Assembly: GCF_020497125.1 (NCBI RefSeq) | Contig: NC_059075.1 | Coordinates: 61,833,321-61,897,320 of the forward strand | Direction of reading: 5' to 3' | Length of the DNA stretch: 64,000 nucleotides | From: Mauremys mutica | Lineage: Eukaryota > Chordata > Testudines > Geoemydidae | In this document: piece after piece, positions 46,711 through 57,180 of the stretch | How positions within the stretch are numbered: position 1 is the stretch's first letter | Layout of the letters: the number at the start of each line of letters is the position of its first letter | The notes under the pieces: generated by a model | Databases searched by the model: none | Seen by the model: only the letters and a program-made list of their open reading frames with translations | Told to the model about the DNA's origin: nothing | Made by a program: the position numbers and the translations under genes

Positions 46711-47391
46711 CTACCAAGTTTTATATCGCATGTTTGCCCCCTCACCATTCGCTAACTTAATCCTTTTAGATTTCTTACAAATAGCCTTTTTCTTAAGCAG
46801 GGCTCTGTAACTTCTTGTGCAAACTAGACGGTCAATATAACGTTGTAAGCAGGCATCTTCCAATTTGGTCATTTTCTTTAAAACAAGGTCAGGGTCTCCA
46901 CTGAATTGCACAGCACTTATCAAGGTCACCTCTTGCACTAAATGTTCTTGGGTTAGGCACAAACATTGCATAGCATAACCTATGGCAATAACAGTGTTTA
47001 ATAAGCTTTCCGAACACAGCTCAGCACACAGGCCCCGGAGCTTGCAGTTTATATCCACTGAAGTCCAAGTCACACAGTCATGGTGCCGTTGGCCTGGCGC
47101 ATCTATGACACAGCACTCACAATCTTCAAAAAGCTTTTCCCTAAGGCAGTGTTTAAGCATAGCATAAACAGCAATGCGTACAATAGTCCGCATGACTTTT
47201 TTACGCTCATGACGTGGCACTGGCTCAGTTAGTTCTATGCCAAGCCTCCTCCTAAACTCTTCAAACCCATCATCCTCGGAGTCCTCTTCAACAATTTGTA
47301 TTGGTGTTGAGCAAAAACATGGTGGGACCGGTTCATCTTTGCTGCTTGATGCAACGCTGTCCAGGGCCTCCGGAGTTGAGCCTGGGTGAAT
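46711..47391 (-). CDS. Unrecognised Polinton protein with Cys/His motif, N-terminus incomplete
   Basis: A continuous minus-strand frame of 226 codons with no ATG before the first in-frame stop at 47392-47394, so the N-terminus is missing or in an upstream exon. It shows an acidic patch (QIVEEDSEDDGFEEF), a Cys/His cluster CECCVIDAPGQRHHDC, repeated Cys further on (LRGLCAELCSESLL, AMQCLCLTQEHLV) and a basic C-terminal tail (KKKAICKKSKRIKLA). The C..C-P-x-Q-x-H-x-C pattern reminds me of unnamed accessory proteins in vertebrate Polinton-like loci, which I cannot verify. A zinc-binding nuclear protein is a reasonable guess. The frame has no internal breaks. Confidence 0.6.
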   Translation of the reverse strand: MHPGSTPEALDSVASSSKDEPVPPCFCSTPIQIVEEDSEDDGFEEFRRRLGIELTEPVPRHERKKVMRTIVRIAVYAMLKHCLREKLFEDCECCVIDAPGQRHHDCVTWTSVDINCKLRGLCAELCSESLLNTVIAIGYAMQCLCLTQEHLVQEVTLISAVQFSGDPDLVLKKMTKLEDACLQRYIDRLVCTRSYRALLKKKAICKKSKRIKLANGEGANMRYKTW

Positions 47392-47399
47392 TCAGGCCT

Positions 47400-47525
47400 C
47401 AACATATTTTAGATTGCAATCCTTTCAGGGCAGGGATTGTATATTTCTAAGTGTTTGTATAGCGCCTTACACAACAGGACCCTGATCGGGGTATTTAGGT
47501 GCCATCACAACAGAAATAACAAACA
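47400..47525 (+). repeat. Dispersed vertebrate repeat abutting the Polinton
   Basis: The words 'attgcaatcctttcagggca', 'gggattgtatatttct', 'gtttgtatagcgccttacac' and 'aggaccctgatcggggtatt' match a common amniote dispersed repeat that I recognise but cannot assign to a class. It marks the right edge of recognisable Polinton DNA. Confidence 0.5.
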
Positions 47526-47529
47526 ATAA

Positions 47530-49500
47530 CTTCTATTAATATACGTGCAAGCACACACATCCTGGAGAGGAAGCGCCCTCTTGATTGGAATCATTGCATA
47601 TGCACTTCTGTTACCACGACCACAGAAGCCCACCTTGACAACTCGACTCACCCCACTTATGGAACCATGCTTGGTGGCAAGAGGTGGTAGGGAAGTGTAC
47701 AGTGACATAAGCTGCCCACCACTCCCTCCTCCACCTTGGGAGGCCTGGAGCTGACTGGTACAGAATTGGAAGGTGCTAATCAGGAAACCAGCATAGCCAG
47801 GGCATCTGGAAAATGTGATGATTCAGCACATCTCTTGAACAGTCTCTACCAATGAGACTTTGTCACAGGGTTAACTAGTCACTGCTATGGCACCTCATTG
47901 TGGCCATATCCAGGGACTAGCTCTGGACCAGTCTGACACCATCTTCCTTCAGAGAGAGAGGTTGGACGGAGGTGCGTGTGTGTATATATACTTGATTGCT
48001 CCCTCTTGGTAATTCAAGGCACTCTCTCTGTGTGACTTGGCCCTCCAGCCAGCTTACTGTTGATTTTCACTTCCAAAGTATCAAAGTCCCACTTGACAAA
48101 TGTCTCAGGAAATCTGCAGTCACATTGCCCAGACTATGCCACTTCCCCAGTGGGTGGTAGGGAAACCCCAGCCTGCCTATACTCCAGACTAGTTGAGACA
48201 ATTTAACTAGAACAGTTTGGCTAAAATCAAAACATTTAAAGCATACAATTAAAATAAAAGTTATTTTTCTCTCCCAATTTCCCCTTGCTATAATTAGCAT
48301 TGCCCAGGCTTCCCTGTTAGAGAGTTAACAATATCACTAACCTGATGCAAAATGTAACAGCCTGCTTCCTACTCCTTGGCTCAGCTTCTCCCAACTCACA
48401 CAGGGCACATGGCCTTCTGCAAAGAAGCTGCTCTGACTGTTTGCCCTCATGGAGTCTGACCCCAGCAACAGGGAACCTACTGGAGCATACTCAAAACGAC
48501 CACACCCAATTCCAGAAGCTTCTGCATGTGGAGTGCTTAATCTCCCTAGCAACAATGACTCAGACAGGCACAACTCACTCCTACCTCCCCCCAATGGGTC
48601 TCTTAAAGAGATATTTCCTTATCAGGCACATGGGTTACACAGCTACCTAATTTCCCCCAGCAGTGAATCCCCCTTCCAGCACAGCTCTTCCTGTGGAGAC
48701 ATAGGAAATTGCAGGCCTCCCCTTGAGCCAACACTGGTGAACAGACTAAAACTGACAGTGGCCTGGTCAAGTGACAAGAAACAATAGAAGCCTGTGGGTA
48801 GTCGGCACAGCACAGGTCTCATCAATGACAGCAAGATAAATGAGTTACCTTTGCTGGACCACTCTGGTCTCGTTGAGTACAAGAGAGGATGACATCAGAG
48901 TGAAACCTTTCATCATACACTGCATGGAATGAGGTTGTGAGGAGTCTGGCAATTGCAGCAAATTTACTATATTCTGAGGTTATTAAGGTGCATAACATTG
49001 TAAACGTTAATTACCTGATAGTTCTAGTGATTAGTACCGGCATGCTGAAAAACAGGTTGACTGCAGTTATAGATTAATGCTCCCTTTCGCAGGGTGTCTG
49101 TGTGTGCATCTAGAGACGAAGTATTTCTCTTCTTGCATAGATTGTTTTTACCACCTGCACCCACTGCTCATTGGAGTGCCTTCCTGTATTTATTGCTACC
49201 ACCAACTTCCCTCTTGAACTTGGCTTTGGTGTAAGATCTGTGAGGGGACAAACATGGTTTCAGGGCAAAATCCCACAAAACTGGATTCAGCAACAGGCCT
49301 TGCTCCATTCCCACCCAACTGTATGTACAACTCCCCATTTCTCACCTGAGATCCCATCTCCTGCAACAGCTCAAGTTTAGACACATTCATATCTCAACTA
49401 CCACCAAGGATTCCAACTCAGGACCTTCAGCTTCATGCCACTCTCTCTCTATTACTTCCTGAAGTGCTTTCAAGAACACTAACTCCTGCTGGGTGCTTTG
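47530..49500. other. No gene recognised
   Basis: Unique-looking DNA. Overlapping open frames on both strands around 48340-48880 carry no recognisable domain. Confidence 0.4.
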
Positions 49501-49508
49501 GGTTATAC

Positions 49509-49817
49509 CAAGGGTAGGCAACCTATGGCACGGGTGCCGAAGGCGGCATGCGAGCTGATTTTCAGTGGCACTCACACTGCCTGGGTCCTGGCCACCAGTC
49601 TGGGGGGGATCTGCATTTTAATTTAATTTTTAATGAAGCTTCTTAAACATTTTTAAAGCCTTATTTACTTTACATACAATAGTTTACTTATATATTATAG
49701 ACTTATAGAAAGAGACCTTCTAAAAACGTTAAAATGTATTACTGGCACGTGAAATCTTAAATTAGAGTGAATAAATGAAGACTCGGCACACCACTTCTGA
49801 AAGGTTGCTGACCCCTG
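49509..49817. mobile_element. hAT-type nonautonomous transposon
   Basis: The termini are 'caagggtaggcaacct' and 'aggttgctgacccctg', with a perfect 8-bp target duplication ggttatac (49501-49508 and 49818-49825). The interior is 309 bp of noncoding AT-rich sequence. The 8-bp duplication and terminal motif are typical of hAT. Confidence 0.9.
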
Positions 49818-49829
49818 GGTTATACATAC

Positions 49830-50185
49830 AAGTTGTGCACAAGCTCATCACCCACTTTAATATAGCTCCATATATTTGCTGAGGCCAAATTCATTCCTGA
49901 TAGAACTGTCCTGCAATCAGTGGAGTTAAACCAGGGATTAATCTGGTCCATCATGTGTTGTTGTTCTTTTCTAACTGGGTGGGTTGTGTGGGAGACGGAA
50001 TCAATGGGACAATATTGGCATGTGTCTCACCATCAACAGAACCTGGAAGGAAGGCGGTCTCAGGGAGGAGTATACAAATGACTCGTGTAAGTATGGCATC
50101 CAATAGTAATATATACTTCACAAATACACGTACATATCACTCATCATCCAAGGATAATAAAGGCATTCATTAAGCTTCATACTTC
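49830..50185. other. No gene recognised
   Basis: Noncoding spacer without recognisable features. Confidence 0.35.
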
Positions 50186-50189
50186 ACAA

Positions 50190-50352
50190 TAGCTTTGTGA
50201 GATAGGTACATAATATTATACTATTTTTGCAGATAGGGACAAGGAGGAACAAAGATGTTAAGTGACTTACCCCAGTGCATATAACAAATTGATGACAGAA
50301 CAAGGAATAAAATCTAGATGGCTGGTCTTCCAATCCCATACTCCAACACTCT
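50190..50352 (-). repeat. MIR/CORE-SINE-like element
   Basis: 'tttgtgagataggtacataa', 'tgttaagtgacttaccccag', 'tggctggtcttccaatccca' and 'tactccaacactctc' are in the order of a reversed MIR-type SINE. Confidence 0.7.
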
Positions 50353-50354
50353 CT

Positions 50355-51080
50355 CCCTTTTGGGTTTTATTCTGCTGTCCATCACTGTGATATCTGAGCA
50401 CCTTCCACATAAAATCAATAGCAATAGCAAGTCCCTAGTGGGCTTCATGGAGTCTCTGGCAATTCTCCCCTTTATGGCAACAGAACACTGTTTGGGGAAA
50501 GGGCTTTGGTTTTAGTTTTTTGTTTGGTAGGGATTTACTGGGGAAAAGGAAGTGTCAGGTTTATGAGTGTCATTCTTATGGTAGAAAGGCAGCCTGTTAC
50601 TATTAGTTAATTGCCTGGCCATTTCCACCTCACACTCAGGAAAAGCACAACCATGTCTACTGCATTTTGAGCACAGAAGAGATGGCTCTACTCTTACTGA
50701 GTCTGAATAAAAATCCTGAAGCAAGAAGGGAAAACATCCCATCAACAATGCTACTCTCTTCTCACTGCATCTGCCCCCTTCACTTGTTTTGTCATGGCCT
50801 CCCTCAGTGGAGAATAGCGCATCCCCAGAGTCACGAGCCTCAGGGTTTGATACATACTGCCCTCTCCTGAGGGTTCCTGCCTGGGCTCAGAGACCACTCC
50901 ACTAACTCAGCCACAGCTCAAACCAAACTTTTTTAAAGATTCCAGAAAGTTCCATTAACCTGTTCAAATACAATTGTTTTTCATTCTCATGTGCTTCTGC
51001 CTTGCATGTCCAGCCAGCAAAGACACCAAAATACTGTGAGAAAGGCTTTTTTGTGGTATTTCCCATTACACCTGTATCAG
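50355..51080. other. No gene recognised
   Basis: I see no coding signal or clear repeat. Confidence 0.35.
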
Positions 51081-51083
51081 GGG

Positions 51084-51282
51084 GGAGGGATAGCTCAGTG
51101 GTTTGAGCATTGGTTTGAGCATTAGCCTGCTAAACCTAGGGTTGTGAGTTCAATCCTTGAGGAGGCCACCTAGGGATCTGGGGCAAAAAAATTGGTCCTG
51201 CTAGTGAAGGCAGGGGGCTGGACTCAATGACCGTTTGAGGTCCCTTCCAGTTCTAGGAGATTGGTATATCTCCAATTATTAC
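51084..51282 (+). mobile_element. tRNA-derived SINE with duplicated box A flank
   Basis: The start 'gggggagggatagctcagtg' contains box A; 'gagttcaatcc' is box B. The body reaches 'ggctggactcaatgaccgtt' and 'ttctaggagattggtatatc'. A 16-bp word 'tggtttgagcatt' with flanks is duplicated just after box A. It is otherwise full length. Confidence 0.9.
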
Positions 51283-51284
51283 CT

Positions 51285-52135
51285 ATAGGAAGCACTAGAA
51301 ATCTCCCCAGAAAGCCTGTTCTTGTGATACTGCCAGCTTTGCAGGGGCTCAGAGAGGACTGATATGCTTTGAACAATAATTAGATACTCAGAAATATGGT
51401 GACGGGGTGGCATAAAAACCTATATAGAATAGGATCAAATCTGAATTGTGCAGGCTGATTCCTGGGTCCATCAAGTGTATGGATCCAGCCAATGATGGCA
51501 TCTCTGGCAGAATACAAGGTTCTTATGCCACCCCATGTCAATGCCCATGCAGGGGGTGTGGCTGGGGGCCATGGTGATCCCTGGCTGGCAGGTAAGCCCC
51601 TGCAGGCCATTGGCAGCAGGTGTTGTTCAGAGCATACTTGGCCATAGGTTTGGAAAGGCACAAAGAGCTAATTTATTCCCCACCCCAGTTGCACTCAGCA
51701 TTTCTTGGCCATACCCAAGAACCTGCCTCTTTGTTTCTTATATGAAATTAACCTATAGCCTTTTTGAGGTTCACCATCACTAATTAAGAGGATAAAGTCC
51801 TAGGGTTTTCTATTCTTCAGCATTCAGACCCAGTTTTCTGAGCATTCCCACACAGCAAAGGTGTTCAGCTTTGTCATTTGTATTGGTCATCACAGGGGTA
51901 TAGGTCCAGCTGTGAAGTTCAAGTCTGCAGCCGGATCTAAGCTTTCCCAAAGTTCTTGGGTGTTCAAAACCAGGGTCTTGGTACAGTCCCAAAAGTCCAG
52001 AGCAGGTAGCATTGCGCAGGCACTCAGGCTGATGACTCTAAAGAGACACTGTTCTCTACCTAGGGAGGCAGCGACAAATCAAAAGAAAAAAAAAGTGGGT
52101 AAAGGGAAGCAGAGCTGGGAAAGGAGGAAGATGTT
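51285..52135. other. No gene recognised
   Basis: Open frames at 51380-51783 and 51861-52160 overlap on opposite strands and show no domain. Confidence 0.35.
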
Positions 52136-52139
52136 TGCA

Positions 52140-52202
52140 ATATGCACGAGGTCAGACTAGATGATCATGATGGTCCCTTTGGATCTTAAAGTCTATGAGT
52201 CT
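52140..52202 (+). repeat. CR1 LINE 3'-end fragment
   Basis: 'gaggtcagactagatgatca' followed by 'tgatggtccctttggatctt' and 'aaagtctatgag' is a short plus-strand CR1 3' terminus. Confidence 0.75.
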
Positions 52203-52204
52203 TT

Positions 52205-53686
52205 CCGTGATTTGGGGACCCCTCTATGTACAACTTATGACTTCTGGTTGATGGTATGATATTGCTGTATCATGGAAAGCCTCAATGTGTAGGGAGTTGG
52301 TCATAAATTGACAGGGGTTGTGTCATATATCTGCCAGACCAGGGACAATGGTGAGTTGTTAAACCTTAATAGTGGCCTGTTCAAGGTGGAAACACCTTGG
52401 CACAATAGACTGGCTGAAGCTGGGAGAACTAGTTCTTCCAACCTATTTGCAGAGGGCTGGGTATTAGAAAGTGGAAAATCTCCAACAGCAGAACAAATGA
52501 AATGTATTGGTGGTAGGATTTATAAATTTGAGGGACTCACAGAGAAGGAGACAGGAAGCTTTGGCAGGCTTTTGGAGGGAAAGGGGACACGTGATTGAGA
52601 GATGAGCCAAGGTCAAGGAAACTGGCTGGAGGAGAGAGAGAGAATGACTCCAGGGTTTGGAGCAGGAAGCAAGACTGTACGGCAGCCTGATGAGGTGGGG
52701 GGAAAACCCTGCCTACCTCATCACAGAGCCCAGTGACATCCAAGGGAAGTGTGAGTTACAGTGAGGGGAATGGCACATAGCATTGAGAGATCCAGATAAA
52801 ACATCTAAGTAAAGAGTAATTGCATTTAGAAAACCTTACAAGGCCTGTGTGTCTGTTTTCTTTCACTGTGATGTGTCCCTGAGGAGGTGAACTGTAAATG
52901 CAGAGCACTTCCAAGGTTAGCGCTCTGGGAAAGGATGTACTTAAGCTACTGTAGAGTCCGGGGGCGGGGGGAGCAGCACTGGTCCTGTGGGCCTAAAGTA
53001 GCTGGACTGTGTGGTACCATTTCCCGGCAGGGGTAAAAGATAGAAAGCTTGTATCCAAGATATACACCAGAGGGGCCAAGGAAAGAAACAGTGCTGCAGC
53101 ATCCTCAGACCAAGGGAAGTGTAAGAGGCCACAGATCCAGTGTGTTGATACCCAAACACAAGAGCCTGGTGAGTGTTCAACAGGGGGAGCTCTACCAGGG
53201 CTGTCTGTGACAAGTGCCTGGATGTCAGAAATGATCTTTAAAAACAAACAAACAATCTCATATTCTGTCTTTGTGTGACAATGCAGATACTGTCCCTTTT
53301 AAAGGCTCACAAATGGGCACAATTCCTGTTTCCTGTGAATAAATGTTACTGGGGAGTCAGCAGGGAAGAGTCTGTGTAAATATGAGATCTTCTCACAAAA
53401 TGCACAAAAGCCATCAGTGTTGCCTCTTGGAGAGGGGAATGGCACTTTTAAAGGTCAATGTTAGAGCAGTGAAATGCTGCCTGGAACTTTCCCTCCACAG
53501 TATTTCCCCTATAAACTTCACCTCTGAAATGCTTAGAACTTTGGGATTACAGTTTTCTTCTTTCCCTTATTCTATCATCAGAGGTCAAAGCATCATGCAA
53601 GCATCTGCCATCTTCATCTGTCCAAGGTGGCACTAAGGTCTATCTGCTTACTGCCTTCTTTGATGCAATCCATCTGTTGCTTCCTC
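52205..53686. other. No gene recognised
   Basis: Noncoding DNA with no supported feature. It includes a short GC-rich patch near 52960. Confidence 0.35.
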
Positions 53687-53694
53687 AGTGTTTC

Positions 53695-54030
53695 CAGGGC
53701 TGGCTCCAGACACCAGCCGACCAAGCACATGCTTGGGGCGGCACCTTGGGGTGGGGCGGTGCTCGGGTTTTTTGTTGTTGTTTTTTTTTCGTTTGTTGGG
53801 GCAGTGCTGGAGGTTTTTTTTTTGTTTCGGCGGTGCAGCGCTCGGGGGTGCGGGGCTTTGGGCGGTGCAGTGCTTGGGGGCGGGGGCTTGGCACGGCGCT
53901 GGGGGAGTGGGGGCTGGCATGGCGCTCTGAGGGGAGCAGGGCTTCGGGCGGCGCGGCGCTCTGAGGGGGTACGGCGAGGCAGCACTCTTCTTTTTTGCTT
54001 GGGGCAGCAAAAAAGTTAGAGCCGGCCCTG
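53695..54030. mobile_element. hAT-type MITE (CAGGGCCGGCTC family), long form
   Basis: The termini are 'cagggctggctccaga' and 'gagccggccctg', with imperfect 8-bp target duplications agtgtttc (53687-53694) and agcgtctc (54031-54038). The interior contains degenerate G/T-rich repeats ('ggcggtgc', 'gcggcgc') that generate long but meaningless frames on both strands. It is the same family as 16327-16488. Confidence 0.8.
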
Positions 54031-54059
54031 AGCGTCTCTTTCCTACCACCATCTCCTGC

Positions 54060-54164
54060 CATGCTATCTTCACCAGATCCTCTTCATTCATCTTCTCTAG
54101 GTGTCCAACCAGCAAAGTCACACTTCCTGGATGTTGTCAGAGGACTGATCTTCATAGATCCAGT
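54060..54164 (+). pseudogene. Old Penelope-like element, left part
   Basis: A plus-strand stretch with SHFLDVVRG, matching the 'FLDV' box of PLE reverse transcriptases, ends at the LTR-element insertion (duplication CCAGT, 54160-54164). The continuation of the same element is at 62787. Confidence 0.55.
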
Positions 54165-54808
54165 TGTGACATTACACCCTGTCTTGTAAGGTATCATTGG
54201 AAAGGTTACAAGTTACAAACTGGATAATCACATTCAGTATGCATACATCATTTCTGTATCTAAAGTTAGGAATATGGACTTTGTAACAATTACAACTGGG
54301 TGTGTATTTGGGAGAAACCCACCAGACAACAGGCCATCAGCCTCAACTGGGCCATTAGGAAGAAACAATAAGATTTTAAAGATACTAATCTCTCTCCTTC
54401 CTGAGAGGCGTCCTGGGATGGGACGTAGCTGTGACACTACTAGGTCAGGTGTTCCTGTCACCTGATACTAAAAACTATCTTGGACTTCTAGTAATTTTCC
54501 ACTAAAAAGGAGGGGGAGGTCTCTCCTCCATTGACTACCCAAGAAGGAGGGCTGCTGAAAGTTCCTGAAAAGAGAAAGGAACTAACCTGAGGCAAAAGGC
54601 AGTGGTGAGTCCAGACTGAGACAGGGGTCCAGTCTGTCTTTCTGCAGCTGGGCGTGGCCCTGCCTGTGTGTGTGCTAGAGGAGGCTTAAGAGGAGGAGGG
54701 TTAAGAGGAGGCAAGACAGGGTAAAGGAGGCCCAGGCTGGCAGAACAGGTGGGCTCAGTTGTATCCCAGTACATCAGGTGGTGCCTTAAAGTGGGGCAAC
54801 CCATCACA
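54165..54808 (+). repeat. 5' LTR
   Basis: Shares with the 3' LTR the blocks 'tcttgtaaggtatcattgga', 'caacaggccatcag', 'ctgagaggcgtcctgggat', 'ttggacttctagtaattttc', 'gaactaacctgaggcaaaag' and the end 'caacccatcaca'. About 80 bp near its left end, present in the 3' LTR, is missing here. It preserves the empty target site for the solo LTR in the 3' copy. Confidence 0.85.
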
Positions 54809-55371
54809 GTGGTTTAGTCGAGCAGGGTAATGTGCACAACTTATTGCTCCAAGACACTGGTGGTGATTTAAAGTGAGTTTTAAGTGTGTTGGCTGGAGAA
54901 CAGACAAAATGGTTACTGGTTTGTTATTTTCTGTTTGCTTATTTCAGGTAGGGAAGTAGGGACAGGAAAAGCAGGAAAATGAGTGAAAGTGAAGCTACCA
55001 AAAAGTTGGAGCTCCACAGGTTGCAAATAGAAGAAAATGAAAGGAAGCGTAAGAGACAGGTGGAATTAAAACAGACAGAAATAGATGAAAAAAAACAGGA
55101 GTACTTGTGGCACCTTAAAGACTAACAAATTTATTGTAGCATGAGCTTTCGTGAGCTAAAGCTCACTTCTTCGGATGCATAGAATGGAACACACAGACAG
55201 GAGATATTTATACATACAGAGAACATGAAAAGGTGGAAGTATGCATACCAACAGGCAGAGTCTAATCAATTGAGATGAGCTATCGTTAGCAGGAGGAAAA
55301 AAAACTTTTTGAAGTGATAATTAAGATGGCCCATAGAAGGTGTGAGGAGAACTTAACATAGGGAAATAGAT

Positions 55372-56146
55372 TCAATTGGTGTAATGACCCAACCATTCCC
55401 AGTCTTTATTTAGACCACAGTTAATGGTATCTAGTTTGCATATTAATTCAAGTTCAGCAGTCTCTCTTTGGAGTCTGTTTTTGAAGTTTTTTTGTTGCAA
55501 AATTGCCACCTTCAAGTCTGTCACTGAGTGGTTAGGAAGGTTGAAGTGTTCTCCCACTGGTTTTTGAATGTTATGATTCCTGATGTCAGATTTGTGTCCA
55601 TTTATTCTTTTGCGTAGAGACTGTCCGGTTTGGCCAATGTACATGGCAGAGGGGCATTGCTGGCACATGATGGCATATATCACGTTGGTAGATGTGCAGG
55701 TGTACGAGCCCCTGATGGTGTGTCTGATGTGATTAGGTCCTGTGATGGTGTCACTTGAATGGATATGTGGACAGAGCTGGCATCGGGCTTTATTGCAAGG
55801 ATAGGTTCCTGGGTTAGTGTTTATGTTGTATGGTGTGCGGTTGCTGGTGAGTATTTGCTTCAGGTTGGGAGGCTGTCTATAAGCGAGGACTGGCCTGTCT
55901 CCCAAGATCTGTGAGAGTGAGGGATCATCTTTAAGGATAGGTTGTAAATCTTTGATGATGCGCTGGAGAGGTTTTAGTTGGGGGCTGTAGGTGATGGCTA
56001 GTGGTGTTCTGTTATTTTCTTTTTTAGGCCTGTCCTGTAGTAGGTGGCTTCTGGGTACTCTTCTGGCTCTGTCAATCTGTTTTTTCACTTCAGCAGGTGG
56101 GTATTGTAGGTTTAAGAATGCTTGATAGAGATCTTGTAGGTGTTTA
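55372..56146 (-). CDS. PLE C-terminal protein with GIY-YIG endonuclease, left arm
   Basis: An open frame of about 258 codons in the arm (the frame runs 65 bp further across the spacer). It carries the end of the RT thumb (HLQDLYQAFLNLQYPP), a Cys-rich linker (YPCNKARCQLCPH) and the GIY-YIG nuclease core: VIYAIMCQQC, then MYIGQTGQSLRKRINGHKSD with the catalytic Arg. This nuclease nicks target DNA for PLE insertion. The RT catalytic domain is absent through 5' truncation. The protein is identical to the right arm's except for one residue. Confidence 0.88.
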
Positions 56147-56161
56147 GGTGTCTGACAGAGA

Positions 56162-56936
56162 TAAACACCTACAAGATCTCTATCAAGCATTCTTAAACCT
56201 ACAATACCCACCTGCTGAAGTGAAAAAACAGATTGACAGAGCCAGAAGAGTACCCAGAAGCCACCTACTACAGGACAGGCCTAAAAAAGAAAATAACAGA
56301 ACACCACTAGCCATCACCTACAGCCCCCAACTAAAACCTCTCCAGCGCATCATCAAAGATTTACAACCTATCCTTAAAGATGATCCCTCACTCTCACAGA
56401 TCTTGGGAGACAGGCCAGTCCTCGCTTATAGACAGCCTCCCAACCTGAAGCAAATACTCACCAGCAACCGCACACCATACAACATAAACACTAACCCAGG
56501 AACCTATCCTTGCAATAAAGCCCGATGCCAGCTCTGTCCACATATCCATTCAAGTGACACCATCATAGGACCTAATCACATCAGACACACCATCAGGGGC
56601 TCGTACACCTGCACATCTACCAACGTGATATATGCCATCATGTGCCAGCAATGCCCCTCTGCCATGTACATTGGCCAAACCGGACAGTCTCTACGCAAAA
56701 GAATAAATGGACACAAATCTGACATCAGGAATCATAACATTCAAAAACCAGTGGGAGAACACTTCAACCTTCCTAACCACTCAGTGACAGACTTGAAGGT
56801 GGCAATTTTGCAACAAAAAAACTTCAAAAACAGACTCCAAAGAGAGACTGCTGAACTTGAATTAATATGCAAACTAGATACCATTAACTGTGGTCTAAAT
56901 AAAGACTGGGAATGGTTGGGTCATTACACCAATTGA
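56162..56936 (+). CDS. PLE C-terminal protein with GIY-YIG endonuclease, right arm
   Basis: The mirror copy of the left-arm frame, also open to its natural end (EWLGHYTN and stop). It has the same Cys linker and GIY-YIG core. The single residue difference seen is Ile in SSDTIIGPNH versus Thr in the left arm. Both frames being intact, with 1 kb of inverted identity, implies a recent origin or sequence homogenisation between arms. Transcripts through the unit would fold into a hairpin of about 1 kb. Confidence 0.88.
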
Positions 56937-57126
56937 ATCTATTTCCCTATGTTAAGTTCTCCTCACACCTTCTATGGGCCATCTTAATTATCACTTCAAA
57001 AAGTTTTTTTTCCTCCTGCTAACGATAGCTCATCTCAATTGATTAGACTCTGCCTGTTGGTATGCATACTTCCACCTTTTCATGTTCTCTGTATGTATAA
57101 ATATCTCCTGTCTGTGTGTTCCATTC

Positions 57127-57180
57127 TATGCATCCGAAGAAGTGAGCTTTAGCTCACGAAAGCTCATGCTACAATAAATT
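57127..57180 (+). ncRNA. Hammerhead-ribozyme-like motif in PLE tail
   Basis: The order is CCGAAGA (in place of the CTGANGA box), stem II GTGAGC-TTTA-GCTCAC, GAAA, then a short stem III AGC-TCAT-GCT. It has the layout of the minimal hammerheads known from Penelope-like elements, but the T-to-C change in the first box would weaken or kill cleavage. The mirror copy is in the left arm at about 55128-55181. Confidence 0.5.

Larger units (their letters stand above)
34400..47395. mobile_element. Endogenised Polinton/adintovirus, decayed and internally deleted
   Basis: A contiguous 13-kb block encodes integrase, major capsid protein, adenain-like protease, packaging ATPase and protein-primed DNA polymerase B, the diagnostic gene set of Polinton/Maverick elements and adintoviruses. 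Plus-strand genes (34.5-37.2 kb) converge on minus-strand genes (47.4-37.6 kb), with polyadenylation signals at the meeting point. Terminal inverted repeats are not visible: the left edge (near 34400) is placed by the change to promoter and coding-like DNA after CR1, the right edge by the stop and dispersed repeat just beyond 47391. No minor (penton) capsid gene is seen. Numerous frameshifts, an integrase-capsid deletion junction and two SINE insertions show it has long been fixed in the host. Confidence 0.9.

Noticed and set aside
53695..54121. Several overlapping open frames of 80-157 codons on both strands
   Set aside because: They lie in the G/T- and C-rich interior of a hAT MITE, are low-complexity (Pro/Ala/Lys or Gly/Cys) and occur in all frames at once.
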